A stretch of 64,000 nucleotides of DNA from Glandiceps talaboti (lineage: Eukaryota > Hemichordata > Enteropneusta > Spengelidae). The DNA lies in the NCBI RefSeq assembly GCF_964340395.1, contig NC_135559.1, positions 19,666,650-19,730,649 of the forward strand. The letters run 5' to 3'. Shown in pieces: positions 1-13,575 of the stretch. How positions within the stretch are numbered: position 1 is the first letter of the stretch; every line of letters begins with the position of its first letter. A model generated the notes under the pieces. The model was not told the DNA's origin. It did no database searches and saw nothing but the letters and a program-made list of their open reading frames with translations. Made by a program: the position numbers and the translations under genes.

Positions 1-687
1 AAACTACTACTTATTAGGGGTAGAACAGAAGTCTCCCTGTTCATCTTAGAGTGAAAACGGAGATGGACCCGAGTCGATTTCAATGTGCCGGAAAACTGAC
101 ACAATAAAACGTCACAAAAGATACACTTGATCAATATAATACTCAAAGATTTGTATTCTGAAGGATTGGGATGAATTGGTTCATTTACTGTTGGTAGGGA
201 TAAGCTTATTTAGACCTACTGTGTAAATTCATATTTTAGCACCTAAAAATGCACTAATGAGTGAACATGATAGTCAAGATGTTGATGGAGGTAAAGTCTA
301 GTATCACAGTATTGACTCATAGTACTAAAATAATAAGACAACGAAGCAGAGAGAAATATATAGACAAAAAATTGATATTTTCAATTTTTAAAGACTTTTC
401 CATTTGGCTGATTGAAAAAGAAAACAGTATTAATCTACTGGCTATAATGTTTTTTGAAACCAACAACTGACTTTCTTTAAAATGTTTTGTGACATATTGT
501 GAGAGCCATTGTTAATTACTTCTCGTCCATGTCAGAGAATTAGCTTTTATTCAATAAAATTAATTTTGATGGCCGACACCCCTGGAAAATGACCCAAATC
601 AATATGAATACCCCACCTGTAAAACTGACAGAAAACCCCTGGTAAGCCCTGGGTTTTGTACTCTAAGTGTATGAACCCTGATGAAAC
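1..687. other. Gene-free AT-rich sequence
   Basis: No open frame with coding character, splice-compatible exon or named repeat was recognised here. An open frame at 261-470 starts at GTG and has low-complexity composition; it is treated as chance. Confidence 0.5.
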
Positions 688-915
688 TGCATCCAAGTGG
701 TCAACTGTCACCAATGGTGTACCCTAGGGATCTGTACTAGGACCCATTTTATTTTATTTTTGATGTACATAAATGACATTGATAATGTAGTGCAGTCTTT
801 CATAAACTGTGTTCAATTGTTAATTCTCGTGCAGATTGTGACAATTTTCAAAAGGATCTGAATAACTTAACTGCATGGACTGAGGACTGGCAAATGTCTT
901 TTTACATGAACATTA
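688..915 (+). mobile_element. Decayed non-LTR retrotransposon reverse transcriptase fragment
   Basis: Conceptual translation with frame changes and stops gives the reverse-transcriptase block W-STVTNGVP(stop)GSVLGPILF, then an INDIDNV-like stretch, then a segment reading close to FQKDLNNLTAWTEDWQMSF. The order GVPQGSVLGP, then Y-INDI, then a D-L-K-W-L-F-like block is that of LINE reverse transcriptases such as the CR1, L2 and Jockey groups. The copy has an in-frame stop directly after GVP, further frameshifts, and no visible endonuclease or 3' tail. It is a dead fragment. The clade is not resolved. Confidence 0.7.
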
Positions 916-1523
916 CAAGGGATTATATGAGCCTTTGAGGCTCTCTTCCCTGTCTTGTAATGGTTAATGTACAACCATAGCAATCACGTTAAAGTGTACA
1001 TGCAAAGGTTGATATTTATTTTCGTAATTATGTTTATTTTGCCATAAAAATAAATGAAATTGCATTCATACCTCTAAATATTATGCGCATTGGCAAGAAA
1101 GTCGCAAAAATACTTGCCCCCTTAATCCCCTGTGCTTCGACTAACTTCGGCACCTTAACCAGCTCACGAAAGGTGTCGAGGTCCCACGTGTTACAAAAGC
1201 CTTCTAATCCTTTGTGTAATGTTTACTTATGAATTACTAATTACGCTTGCCATATAGTATTATCTGTAACTGTACATATTGTGATGGACCAGTTTAGTCT
1301 TCCGGCAATAATGGTCCCTGGTGTTTTGTCGGCAGCACCCGCAGTGAAACGATCAACCTACACATATTTCCGAGTGATATAACTGAGTAGGTAATAATTG
1401 ATGAAGGCATTTGAAACCACTCGTAATAACTGGACAGTGACGCCATACAGTGAAAGTCGGTAAATGTTCATGATTTTTGGAAAAGTAAACATAACTGTCA
1501 AATTGATACTGTTACTGTTACCA

Positions 1524-1533
1524 TATATAAAAG
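1524..1533 (+). promoter_or_regulatory. TATA box of the SAM-domain gene
   Basis: TATATAAAAG lies about 120 bp upstream of the first ATG of the plus-strand four-exon gene. It would place transcription start near 1555, leaving a 5' leader of about 95 nt. No other core element is clear. Confidence 0.5.
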
Positions 1534-1651
1534 CATACACAAACTCTCAACCACTACGTTTGTTATTTATTAGTACCCTTTAAAATGTATATAATCGTGA
1601 TACACTAATTCCGTTTTATGAACTATTATCAGTTTTAGGAATCAATTCATT

Positions 1652-2124
1652 ATGGCAGCTGCTGGGATTGACCTTGTCAAAAATATCTCTACTACTTTGG
1701 AAAAGTTTGAAAAAAACGTCGATGAAGATACCTTGACAGGAATGATTGATGATTTTAAAACGTTTTGGCATGAACTTCAATCACTAACAGCTGCTTCGGA
1801 GAAAAACATTGTTGTCAGACAAAAAGCATATGCAGCGATATTTCAAGTACGCAACTCGCTACAAGACATCCTGGATGAATCAGCTATTTCTAGGTAAGAA
1901 AAGTTCAAAGGTTATACACAAGAAAGATGAAAAATTAGCATAACATCTACGTCAACCTTGTGGGAACATGTGCACTTTGTTATATCTTATGTTTGAATTG
2001 AGCCAGTCTTTTTTTTGGCAGACGAACACGACAGACAGACTGACAGGCAGACATACGCACGCACATACTTACATACATCCATCCATCCATCCATACATAC
2101 GTACGTACGTACATACATACATAC

Positions 2125-2155
<31 letters not shown>

Positions 2156-2172
2156 CAGACAGACAGACAGAA

Positions 2173-2223
<51 letters not shown>

Positions 2224-3564
2224 ATTAAAACATAACATACCTTTACAGAAGGTAATACTATGTTAGTGATGTGTAATAATGTAAGTATTTTGCATATCGT
2301 TTGACAAGAAAAACGAAAATTGTTTTGTTTATGTTTGTTCTATTGTTTGTAGGTTCACATTAGCTGTTGGGCATTGTCTTTCATATAGTTTTATCTTTTT
2401 CAATATCAAAAGGTAGCTTATAAGGTACTGGAATGTTTTAGGGATGTTTAGTTTAAATTGAGAGTTAAAATAAAAAAAATAATGATTTCCGTTAACATGC
2501 CTTCAAAAAACTTAGTAGGTACTAATAATCCCATTTATTCACGTAATTTGTATAACAATTATATTGTCATCACGTCGTGAAAAAATTCTTCAACATCGAT
2601 CCCCACTGAATTCCAAATGACCTGATTTTGTTTACTTTAACTTCTCAACCCAAATCACAGTGTTAACCCAGTCATACACCCATGGTGTAATCATTTTGCA
2701 TAGAACAGACTTCAACAGTATTCACAGCAAACACCCTAACAACATTCCAGCCAAGCCAATTTGTTTACATGATCTAACCCACCCGAAAACACACATAATT
2801 CATCATGCTCAATTTCCGGCACTACTAAGGCTGGGGTCAGAATTTACGGCAAGGGGGGAGCTGGGGAGAAATTATTTTGGTCAAATTTTAGTCATTCTCA
2901 TTCTCATGCCTCCCCCCCCCCATATGAACCCAAGATTTTCATATCCCCCATCATTTTACAGTACTCCCCCCCCCCACTTCAGGGATGTACAGTATGGTTC
3001 ACTACATTAAACTAACATGGAAATCAACTGCAGCGTCCATACATAACAGTTAGAGATTTATTTACAAATATGTGTGGGCTTTGCAAAAAAGGTATCATAT
3101 TGGGCTGTAACCTGTACTTGGAAATATTTAGCCAGCAGAATTTTTTTCAACCTTGACTTTTGGCAGAAACAGCATCCCCGCATGATAGCTAGTGGGAAGG
3201 GTGTGAGATGGGTCTCCCCCTCCCATGATAAGCACTTTTTGAAATAACGACATTAGGGGCACGCAATGTCAAACAATTCACATTATCGAATGCCATAGAG
3301 TGCATGTACTTGAAAATTGTATTCAATACCCCAATTCCACTCCCAATACATTATTGTGCAACTGTATTTCTATATTACCTATACAATAATTTATATAAAG
3401 ATATTTTAGCAGACACACACATTCGTTTGGCTATCGACTGCCTCATATATGTAGGTAAATGAAATAAGCAATTAATTTTGCAAACGTACAAGGTAAACGA
3501 CTGCTCCTAGATCCTGAGGTTTGTCTGTTCAAAAAAGTCTCCACATAGAAAGAGCTCGAGCGAC

Positions 3565-3623
<59 letters not shown>

Positions 3624-3666
3624 GGCAGACAGGCAGACAGACAGACAGACAGGCAGGCAGGCAGGC

Positions 3667-3699
<33 letters not shown>

Positions 3700-5937
3700 G
3701 GAGAATGCATACGCAAATACATTCGCATGGCTGTCACCCACCTCATTACTGAAGATAGGTTTGTAGAAGTTATTGGAGAGATTTTTTAATCTACTCTTTA
3801 AACGACCCTGGGGTTTCATTTGGTTGAAATCATGAGCAAAATATCGGGGCACCTCTTTCAGACCATCATTTCTTCCATGCCTCCACTTTTGAACGCTGAT
3901 TTTTTTTCATACCCCTTCCCGGCGTAAATTCCGACCTCAGCCTAAATCTCATTAGTTCAGTTATCCTAACAAGCATGGACATGTAGGCCGTAGAATACGT
4001 CGTAAGTATTATTTGTATTTGGTGTTGAACATGTGCTCGTTCTTATTCAGTCCCTTTAATTCTTCGATATCTTCATTTTCATCTCGTCTCAGATCTACTC
4101 ACCAGCAATGTCTGGGTATATTCACACGTATGGAGGAACTGATCGGGATCGAGCAAATGGGTCTGGAGACATTCCTAGCCGAATTATCGTTATCTGCCTA
4201 CAAAGACTTATTTACAGCGGAGGATATCGTGTACGCTGGAGAGTTATTGGACATACCCAATATTGATGATGTTTTCAAACACAGAATGAAAGCAGCTCCA
4301 TACTCCCGACTGATGAAGAAACTCAGACGAATGGGTTGGTATTACAAAATTAATGTCTACTTCACAATTTTTATAATAATAGAGATCGATTTTATTTTTA
4401 GCATGGTAATCAAAAGAGATTGTTCATTCATTACAGGGAAGTCCAAAGATTATATAACAGATAACTTAGAGGAGGAACTAAATGACATGATGGCAAAGTT
4501 CTCTCAATCGGCAGGGATTGTGCGTAAAAAACTTGAGGGTCTCAGCGCAATCTTGGAACCAGTCATTAAGGGTCTGGCAAACGAAATAGAAGATAAGAAG
4601 AAAAGGAAGATGATCTTAACTGGACTATTTATAACTACAGTTGTTGCAGCGGGTATTCTGGCGACTGGTGGTGTTGGCTGCATTGTTGCTTGTGCGTTTG
4701 TGTGTAAAACTGTAACTTTGGTTGGCTTATCAATAACTGCAGGAACAAAACTTGCTGGTGCAGCTGCGGTTGGCTATGGAGCGTATCTTGTGCATAAAGC
4801 AAAGAAGGGTGAGATATCATGCACATTATTTCAAAATATGCATAGTTTTATCTGCTGCTCTGAAAAAAAATGTGACAGTTATGGATATAATCACAGGGGT
4901 CAGCGAGCATGTAATTGATTGATTGATCGATCGATTGATCGATCGATTTATTGATTGATTTACTTTTTGGTCGAATGATTGATCAATTGAATGATCAATT
5001 TTTGTGGTGCAATATAACTTATTTTGTGTGTGATATTGATCGATTCACTCATTCAGTAGTGTGGTGATAAAAAACTTTTTTTCTTTCCTGGCCACCTTTC
5101 TCATTTTCAGCTGTATGTAATTCTCTCTTTTGACTAAATAAAGACGACATGTCCATTCTTCTCCTCTTATCTAAATTAAAAAAACACCTAATCTTATAAT
5201 TGGCGAGAGACCACTTTACATTAACAGTTAGTTTGCTTTATCTCACAGTACAATGGACAAACAGTCGATCATGCATACACTAGGAAGGAAGACATTTATG
5301 CATGATTGACTGTTTATCCATTGTGATAATCTCCCAGAAGATTAGACATAAAGCCAATTTTCACTGTAACTTATCTCTCGCCTATTATAAGATTATGGAT
5401 ATTTTAATTTAGATAAGAAGAGAGAATGGACAAGTCATCTTTATTTAGTCAATAAAGAAAAGAGAGAATATTACATACAACCTCATACTTTTAGTGGTCT
5501 GAGATACAGCTGAGAGCAAAGTAGCCAGGGAAAGAAAAACAAATAGTTTTAAAACTCAATGAGTGAATTGATCAATATCACACACAAAATTTGATCATTC
5601 AATCGACCAATCATTCAACCAAATAATAAATCAAACAGTAAATTGATCGATCAATCAATTACATGCTCGCTGACCCCTGTGATATAATTAAATTCTTTCG
5701 TGATGATTATTAGACAGAATGAAAATCATATGGCTGTAGCTTTTGAGAAGATAACGCTACTTTGTTTTAGATTCATGAAAAAGTGACGTGTTGTCATTAT
5801 CTCAGATTATCCATTTTTTTTCATTAGCACAGCTGAACTGATAAGGTTCAGCAGTGCAATGGGCATGGCAAAGTGACTGTCTGTCTGTCTGTCTGTCTGT
5901 CTCTATTTGTCAGTCTGTCGGTCTGTGTTTGTGTGTA

Positions 5938-5991
<54 letters not shown>

Positions 5992-6945
5992 CAACATAAA
6001 GTCAAATTAATTATACCACAAATTAATCATACCAGGTGTGTGATTTGGGTCAAAAAATGTGATTTTTGGTCAAAACATTTAAACTCAAAAACTACTGGGC
6101 AGTTTGAAATTTGGTGGGAACATTTTTAAGGTGGTTAGATTGAAAATTGTTCATGATATAATGATCCCATCAGTGATATGCAAATTTGGTCAAAACTTAT
6201 ATATTGAAACTGCATGGTGAATGGGGTTGAAACTTGGTGGGGATGTTTCTGGAGGTGTTATTCTGCAGTTATTGTTGAAAATATTTCGGTCCTAGCAACC
6301 CACGTCATTAGCAACAGTGAAATTATAATGCATATTACAAAAATAACAACAATAATGGGTAGGTAAGTGAATTAATATTCAAAGAATATATGCAAATGTG
6401 CCAAGCAACAGGACCTCGCCCATAGCAACGGGTATGGTTTATATTGCAAAGATGAAAACTGGAAAGGGTAAGCAAGTAAAAATTTTTCCAAACATGTATG
6501 TAAATATGTCTAGTAACAAGACCATGCCTATACCAATTGCAGTTGTGCCACAGCGCCATTAGCAGTATTTTATATTAATTATGTGACCTACTAGCTACAA
6601 TATTTATGAAAAACTAAAATCCACTTATTGATCACTAAAATTATTTTTACTCCTATTATCGCAGATAAGGAGAAAGTGATAAACGAAATGACTGACACCT
6701 ATATGGAAGCCGAACATTGGCAAGAAACATTGCGCAAACAACAACTGGCCTGGAGAGATCTTGTTGGTACATTCAAAAGTCTTTTTGAAGAACTGCATCG
6801 AAATCGTTCTATGTTTCAAGACCAACGAGCCGACCTGGAGCAGCTTTGTGGAAGAACCAAACAACTCCTGACCCGAACTCTTGAGCAAGCCGACAGATTT
6901 GAAAGCGTGGTCAGAGAATTGAAAGATAGGGAAGTACAAAAATAG
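1652..6945 (+). CDS. SAM-domain protein with hydrophobic hairpin, four exons, about 378 aa
   Basis: Four exons join with matching phases: 1652-1893 (ends AG|GTAAGA, phase 2), 4093-4334 (after CTCAG, ends G|GTTGGT, phase 1), 4437-4808 (after TTACAG, ends G|GTGAGA, phase 1) and 6665-6945 (after ATCGCAG, ends at TAG). The start is the first ATG downstream of a TATA box and has an AT-rich leader. Domain order: residues 1-100 a charged helical region without a signal peptide; about 103-161 a SAM-like five-helix domain; 170-219 helical and lysine-rich; 220-280 a Gly/Ala-rich hydrophobic stretch long enough for two membrane passes; 286-378 amphipathic helices, probably coiled coil. The architecture recalls membrane-inserting helical proteins such as apolipoprotein L-like or adaptor/effector proteins with SAM oligomerisation. 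I cannot name an orthologue, so function is unknown. A MITE occupies the last intron. Confidence 0.78.
4093..4334 (+). other. Exon 2 of the SAM gene: SAM-like domain
   Basis: Encodes residues 81-161. The stretch MGLETFLAELSLSAYKDLF, then the GELLDIPNIDDVF block, then SRLMKKLRRM follows the SAM pattern: 'L..LgL..Y...F', then a 'DL..L...dL..lGi' block, then 'R.K(L/I)l..I..L'. SAM domains mediate homo- or hetero-oligomerisation. The intron phases on both sides (2 and 1) differ, so this exon cannot be skipped without a frameshift. Confidence 0.65.
4437..4808 (+). other. Exon 3 of the SAM gene: helical linker and hydrophobic hairpin
   Basis: Encodes residues 162-285. A basic cluster KKKRK (215-219) precedes a roughly 60-residue run of Ile, Leu, Val, Ala and Gly containing GILATGGVG and AGAAAVGYGAY, interrupted by a single lysine at 252 and another at 266. 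This suggests two hydrophobic helices forming a hairpin or glycine-zipper-like membrane segment, followed by HKAKK. Three cysteines (243, 247, 251) lie at i, i+4, i+8 on one helix face. Confidence 0.6.
4886..5687. mobile_element. Palindromic MITE, full copy with TATAA target duplication
   Basis: The element spans 4891-5682 (792 bp) and is almost entirely one long imperfect palindrome centred near 5285. Termini are TCACAGGGGTCAGCGAGCAT and its reverse complement, immediately inside a TATAA direct repeat (4886-4890 and 5683-5687). The subterminal region is a run of GATTGATCGATC units. It carries no open frame, so it is non-autonomous. A shorter relative lies at 41734-41991. It sits in the last intron of the SAM gene. 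The superfamily is not certain; a 5-bp duplication argues against Mariner (2 bp), Harbinger (3 bp) and classical hAT (8 bp). Confidence 0.8.
5877..5990. repeat. (CTGT)n then (TG)n microsatellite
   Basis: A CTGT tract at 5877-5922 passes into a pure TG tract at about 5940-5990, inside the last intron of the SAM gene. Confidence 0.9.
6010..6560. repeat. Degenerate intronic repeat with 'ATAGCAACGG' sub-units
   Basis: The stretch has recurring pieces: 'GGTCAAAACTTAT..', 'TTGAAACTTGGTGGGGATGTTTC' (split here by small changes) and 'CCTAGCAAC / CCCATAGCAACGG / GTAACAAGACCATGCC'. Related wording recurs at 39640-40060 ('GGATGTTTCCATG', 'CCCATAGCAAC'). It is therefore a dispersed repeat rather than exon sequence. 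No frame is open through it. Confidence 0.45.
6665..6945 (+). other. Exon 4 of the SAM gene: C-terminal helical segment
   Basis: Encodes residues 286-378 and the TAG stop. It has heptad-like spacing of Leu and Phe among Glu, Gln, Arg and Lys (for example WRDLVGTFKSLFEELHRNR), with no Pro or Gly-rich break, so a long helix or coiled coil is likely. No AATAAA was found in the next 350 bp; the cleavage site is unresolved. Confidence 0.65.
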
Positions 6946-7670
6946 TAGATATGGGAAGTGCAAAAGTAATACAGTCTAAATCAGTGTTAGATATGAGGCC
7001 AATTAATGAAAATTATTGATTTAATCCAGAATTTATTTTCCTAATTATTGAACCATGCAGGTTCTTTCTACTTGACCTGATGCATAGGCAATGGTATACT
7101 GTAACTTTGGTTTCAGAAACTTACAAAAAGCAACATAAAATATTGAATTTCAAATGCAAAATTAGGTTGTATTTGGCGCAACATAGTATAGTGAACTTTC
7201 TAATTACATGGAACTGTACTGAGGAATATACATGTGATTAATTACGAATACATGTGCGATGTATCAAATGTAAACGAATTCTCAAGTAGCGTTCATTATT
7301 GATAAATCTTTTGCTCAATCAACAATAGTTATTAAATGCCATGCACGGGTTTTCCAGTGAGGTTATTGACCTTAGCTATGGAAATATCGTTTCCTGCTCT
7401 TTTGTGTAGAAACTAAAATCTAAAAACGTTGCCCTAAGCATTCAGTGATCCCTATTCAGTTCATGATAGTGTCTCAGTTTTTCAGATCACAACAATTTTT
7501 ATCCTTTGGTCAATTATGAGAGATGATTTGAGATGACTTACTTGTACTTTAAAAGATTAGAAGTTTACAAAATCAATTGGCATTTTGTTGTAGAAATATA
7601 TTTTATAGACTAGATGCCGACTAGAAGATAACTTTGATTTGTTATAATTACAGTAAGCAGAAACCTCTGT
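6946..7670. other. 3' flank of the SAM gene, no further gene seen
   Basis: AT-rich sequence with no coding signal and no recognised repeat. Confidence 0.4.
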
Positions 7671-7679
7671 TACAGCAAT

Positions 7680-8240
7680 ATCAATCAAAGCCAGATTTAA
7701 ACTGAAGAGGGATCACTGACTGCCTTCCGTAATTGCAAAGTCTTCGGATTTTCGTTCCTACACACAATAATTGTTCGAATGCAACAGAACATGTACGACT
7801 AGTTATGTTTGAAATATGTACCACATTTAATTGAATTCGAAGAGTGCATTGTTTAAGATAGAAACTGAAAATCTTCAATTATGCAAATGAAACTAAAAGC
7901 TACATCAACACACTTTTCGGAACATACGTGATGAAATATGTTTGAAGTTTGTAGAAGTATCAAATTTTAGTGAATTTGAAGAGTGATTTTTTAAGATGTA
8001 GTCTAATTACTGAAAATGATTAATTATGCAAATGGGTCATTAAAAGTAAAAGCTTTTCAGAACATATGCAATCAGTTATGTGCGAAGTGTGTACAAAATT
8101 ATATTGAATTTGAAGTGTTTTTTTTTAAAGTTAGAGCCTCATTACTGAAAATCATTGATTATGCAAATCAGTCGCTAGAACTAAAAGCAATATTATCAAA
8201 CTTTATATGGCACATTAACTTTGTTATCATTAATGCATGT
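7680..8240 (+). repeat. Tandem ~145-bp repeat with octamer ATGCAAAT
   Basis: Three imperfect units contain the phrase 'TAATTACTGAAAAT.ATTAATTATGCAAAT', with octamers at 7881, 8026 and 8161 (spacing 145 and 135 bp). Related arrays lie at 22990-23290 in the same orientation and at about 19900-20290 on the other strand; a single unit is near 8660. Open frames at 7681-7878 and 8016-8303 lie within it and are not genes. Confidence 0.75.
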
Positions 8241-8699
8241 ACCAATTTATATATATTGAGTTTGCAGCATGCATACTTATATGGATGCCAATGTGGTATC
8301 TAAATAAACCACGTCTGGTCAAAGGCCCTTAACCAGCACAAAAAGTTGTTAATCCGATCAGTAAACCCAGCTGCTTTAGTGATGTAAACAGTGTATACAT
8401 AGCATCTTGAGGTAACAAATATAGCATATTTGGACATTACGTAACTGCCCTAATAAACGCTAACTTTAAGAGGGACTGTGTTATTGGTTAGAATTTTATG
8501 ATTGATTAACAACAACATGATGTTAATGACTGTGTGGGTGGCTGTGGATGAATTTTAAATTGCATTTTATGCATCTCAGGACTTCTAGGGTAACGACTTT
8601 GACTATACTGTGAGTGGAGTAAATGGTAACAATACTGTATAGGAACTAGATTAGCATTCTTACGATATAGCCTAATTACTGATTATTAATGTGTTAACG

Positions 8700-10700
8700 T
8701 TACTTTTTAATTTAAAAAAAATGTTATCTGATTATTAAATACTTAGAACAATTGCCATTACAGTAACGTCTGGGGTGACATAAATAACAGTTCGTAGAAC
8801 CAAACACTGGACTAGTTCACAACGATACAATATGATAATGGTCAGATTTGAAACGAGGCAGAAAAATCCTCAACTCTTTTTGAAGATGGGTAGTCCATCC
8901 CATGCTTTAATTATAAAAAAATCTCCAAAATGAGCCTTACAGTTTCATATTTTCATTAGACATATATCTGAACTATTGCTATTACCGGACAAATAAGAAT
9001 TAAATTATAGATAAGTCAAATAATGGAATTTGTATACAAGAGGGGCTTAAGAACTTTCGTAAGATTTGTAAAATTGTATAGTAGGAACTTAGTCCAAATA
9101 TATCACAAGGAAAAATAGAGTACAGTATTCATTTATCGGAACAAGAGCTAAACTTGCTATTTTTCGCACTAGCTGCAACTAGAGATTTTTAATGTTTCTT
9201 TAAATGTAATGAATTACTCAAAATATCGTACGCTGTGAACAGTATTGAGTCACCTATAGGTATACATGTGTGTGAAGCTGTACACATCATTTGGTACAAT
9301 AAATCCAATCAAATTGATTTTAGCGGTCCGCACCTTAAAATCAGTACCCAACGCAATCATGATTACAACCTGCTGTTACAGTAAACTGTACTATTTTGGA
9401 TAGCCTCAACCTCTTAAATCAACATTTACAGTGTATAATTATTAGTATTTTAACAAATTTCAGTGAATAAATTGTCGGTTGTCTGATCGAAGAAATAATA
9501 TCTTGTTACAACTAGAGCACAGCTTTAACGAATCATACCTTTTGTTACAATATACTTTTTTAAAAACAGATTTTTGTTGGGTAGATATGATGATTAACTT
9601 TAGATTTCTATCTAGACTTGTCTACAATTTCTGTAGTATGGTCGATACTAATGTACAAGTTGGTAGATTTACGTCGAGTGTGCTGTAGTTATAGAATAGC
9701 GTGTTGTTTGCGTTGTCGCATTCTTGATTCTCTGCCTGATTATTACAAAGACCAATTTTAAATCATACTTGCTGACTGGTACAAAAAAAAAACACCACTG
9801 TACTGTTGGAATCTAGCATGTTAACCTACAAATAACTATACGTTATATTTGTTTTTTAAAGTCTAGAAGAAACTTAATTTAGTAGATGAAGCAATGGTTG
9901 CGATATTCATTGTTACTGCTGTGGAAACCAAAAGTAAGCGTATTGTTGTTCAATGTGGTAGATTAGACAAGTGATAGCGGTGCCCTATTATAAACCATGA
10001 ACATCTTATGAATTCAGGGTTTTTAAGGTCATAGCATAGAGTTGTTGATTCGTAAGTATTTTATATGGTATAATGAGTATGTCGCAATTGATGTTTAACT
10101 CGATAATAGAGTTCTGATTTTGGGGACTTTTTGTTTGTTTCAGTTTTCATAAGGTGATGTGATTACAAGATAATGGATAACTTTTCCGATCTATCATACT
10201 TCTGATATGTGATGTTTGGAAATTTAAAAAAAAAAAAAACAACATTTTTGGTCACGACACAAAAAGTAATGTCAAAATATTGCAGACGTAATTGTGATAT
10301 AGCATGTTTCCGTTTTTTCCATTTGCGAAATTTTAATAAGTTTCATTTTATTGTGGGTATATGGTATAGCGAGGGTTTGTAAGTTCAATTTTCAATATTT
10401 TGGCGTTAATATTTAGAATTTTATGAATTTCAACCTGGCTAATTTTTTAAAGATATTTTTCTGATGGGTTATAAAGGTTTGATTATGTTTTCTTTCAAAA
10501 GAGTATTTTGAGACCTTCAGTTATAAAAATGAATTTTCTTGATATTTTTATCCTCAAATTGTATGACCTTCTTATTGTATCTTACATTTCACTCTGAATG
10601 CTGTACGCACTTTTTCAGAGGGGGAGCATGTTATAGATAATCCTAGATGATGACCGAACCATGAACTTTGTAAATGACAATTAAGATATATTGAATGTTG
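8700..10700. other. Gene-free AT-rich intergenic sequence
   Basis: No exon-like frame, RNA gene or mobile element was recognised. A frame at 9479-9688 starts at TTG and has no splice context. Confidence 0.4.
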
Positions 10701-10715
10701 AAAATATATATATGC

Positions 10716-11075
10716 AATACAATACAATACACTACACTACACTACACTACACTACACTACACTACACTACACTACACTACACTACACTACACTACAATAC
10801 AATACAATACATACAACACAACACAACACAACGCAACGCAACGCAACGCAGCGCAACACAACACAACACAACACAACACAACACAACACAACACAACACA
10901 AAACAACAAAACACAACACAACACAACATAGCAGAGCACAACACAACACAACACAACACAACACAACACAATACAATACAATACAATACAATACAATACA
11001 ATACAATACAATACAATACAATATAATACAATATAATACAATACGATACAATAGAATAGAATTCAATACAATACA
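10716..11075. repeat. 360-bp pentanucleotide satellite with changing unit
   Basis: Successive blocks of five-base units: AATAC, then CTACA, AATAC, AACAC, AACGC, AACAC, and back to AATAC. Each block differs from its neighbour by one substitution. All six frames stay open because the period is five, which explains the spurious overlapping frames on both strands. Confidence 0.9.
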
Positions 11076-12600
11076 TCATTATTGACCCAACATGGGTACT
11101 TCTTTGTGCAACAGTAGAGAATAAAACCATACATGCAAAAATAGAACAAGGTTACAATATGCATTAAAATGTGTACAATAAATACAGACAAAGATCAAAG
11201 ACAATCACAAATTATAACACAGGCAGATACATAAAAGAATAAGTCACCAATCATTTCTTACACGGTTCAGTAGTAATTGAAGGATAACCGGGTCATATTT
11301 TAAAAATTATCGACAAAGGCGTTTGACATGCTAGAATATTAAACCTGTTATAGTAAGTATTGATGTCTACCTTGCGATTCTTTATAAACACCTGTTATAC
11401 ATTAGATCGTTTAATCGATCAGTGTCACCCACGGTAAAACAGCATTATAAGTTTTATTGAATGTTGTGGTCAGGAACCAAATCGAAAGCGATTAGTGTAA
11501 TCAAATTGCAAGACGTTGGGATAAAAAATTGGGAATGGCCATAAGCATTGTAAGATACAATAATGACAGGTTCACCAAGTAAACAATGTAATTATCTGGA
11601 AATGTATCCTTTTGTCATATGCATCCGGAGTGAAAATAGAGAGACTAAGTGTTAGTCAGTTAAGACAGGACTTTGAGGAGAGAACGCACTTGCACTGACT
11701 TGTAACATCTTTTTTAATCTACGTAAATAAACTACTTAAACGTTATTGGTATCGAGTGTCACTGTTTGTAGATAGTGGAGTACCTCTTGGCAGAGCCTGG
11801 CAATTAAATTTGTATCTGGGGAAAACATTTCAATTCAATTCAAGTCAAGTCTGAGTAATATCAGTCTTACTGACACCATCTTCCTATTGGCATTGCAATC
11901 GTTCGTTTCGCAACAACTCACCACATTATTCGTAATTGTCAGATTAACCAGCAACTGATATTATGTGGCTCCGTGTTATTGTTCGCCATCGATACGAACG
12001 ACTGCCTTCTCAACATGCGCAGTTACATAAACTAATGTGAATCTAAAACTGAACCTATTGAAATAACAATTGCTTTGAATATTTCTGACTCGTCTATACT
12101 AGTATCAGGTGCCATGGTTAGTACCTCTGTGTGACCTTTATCATATCTAGCTAACCCCTTTTGACAGTCAAAGCCAAACGGAACGATTTCTATAACATGG
12201 AACCCTGGTTCACAAAATATAATATTACACAAATTCTCACTATATGGAGGCATTGGAGTATGGGCTTGTTAAAAAAAGTCCCATTATTTCCCCACCATTT
12301 ATTGCCCGACGTCCATCATACAACTAAACTTAGAGTTTTCGGTAGGGATGTGTTACATCCAATATATCAGTCTCTTTTTCTAAACAAGGCGCGGATGGTC
12401 GCGTTTCCCTCACAAGTCAAGAACCATGTAACCTTCTTCGTTGAGAGGACGTTTTATTCCGTAGAAACCTAATAAGCCAATTTAATGGTATAAATCCTGG
12501 CACGTACGGTAATCTACTTGGGTAGAAACTTTGGAAGTAAACAGTGTCTGCATTATAGACCTAGCTTTCCGAGTATTAAATGTACATACATCCACACACA

Positions 12601-12607
12601 GACCTAC

Positions 12608-12640
<33 letters not shown>

Positions 12641-12642
12641 AC
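12601..12642. repeat. C-tract and (TC)n
   Basis: A run of C followed by TC repeats. It is the left-arm counterpart of the long (GA)n tracts at 29588-29850. Confidence 0.9.
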
Positions 12643-13104
12643 TCACTTTCTATGACATTAGAGGGCGCCATGGTTAAAAGCTCTGATGTCATATATGACA
12701 TATCATCAAACCAAAAGAAAGATAGGCAACTAAAAATGTGTCACACTGTCAGAAACTGATTGTTCATTTGTGTGTGGATATCATCAATAATTCCGTGTTT
12801 CATTTTTTGGCTGATAATGCCATGATTAATATTAACATGTTGACTCTCATTAACAATATAGCAATGTTTATGTAATAAATTCATTACACATTATTATATT
12901 TTTGATCGCTAAACATTAAATACTCCACACTCATCTGGTATGTTAATTCAAACCACGTGACAACATTAACATTGAATATGGATATCAGCTGATGTCCAAA
13001 ATTAAACATGTTGTTTTGGTAATTGTGGTGTTGTGGCGATAGTCGTGTTACAATCTATCTATCAATCTTTTTTATCAGATCTATATCTGTCTACACTGTC
13101 TGTC

Positions 13105-13421
<317 letters not shown>

Positions 13422-13473
<52 letters not shown>

Positions 13474-13528
13474 TATATATATATAATGTGTGTGTGTGTG
13501 TGTTTGTGTCTTTACTGGACTATTATAC

Positions 13529-13575
<47 letters not shown>

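Noticed and set aside
3507-3852. Overlapping frames on both strands over (CAGA)n at about 3565-3700
   Set aside because: Microsatellite translation only.
10691-11130. Open frames of 78-112 codons over the pentamer tract
   Set aside because: Five-base periodicity keeps every frame open; no independent coding evidence.
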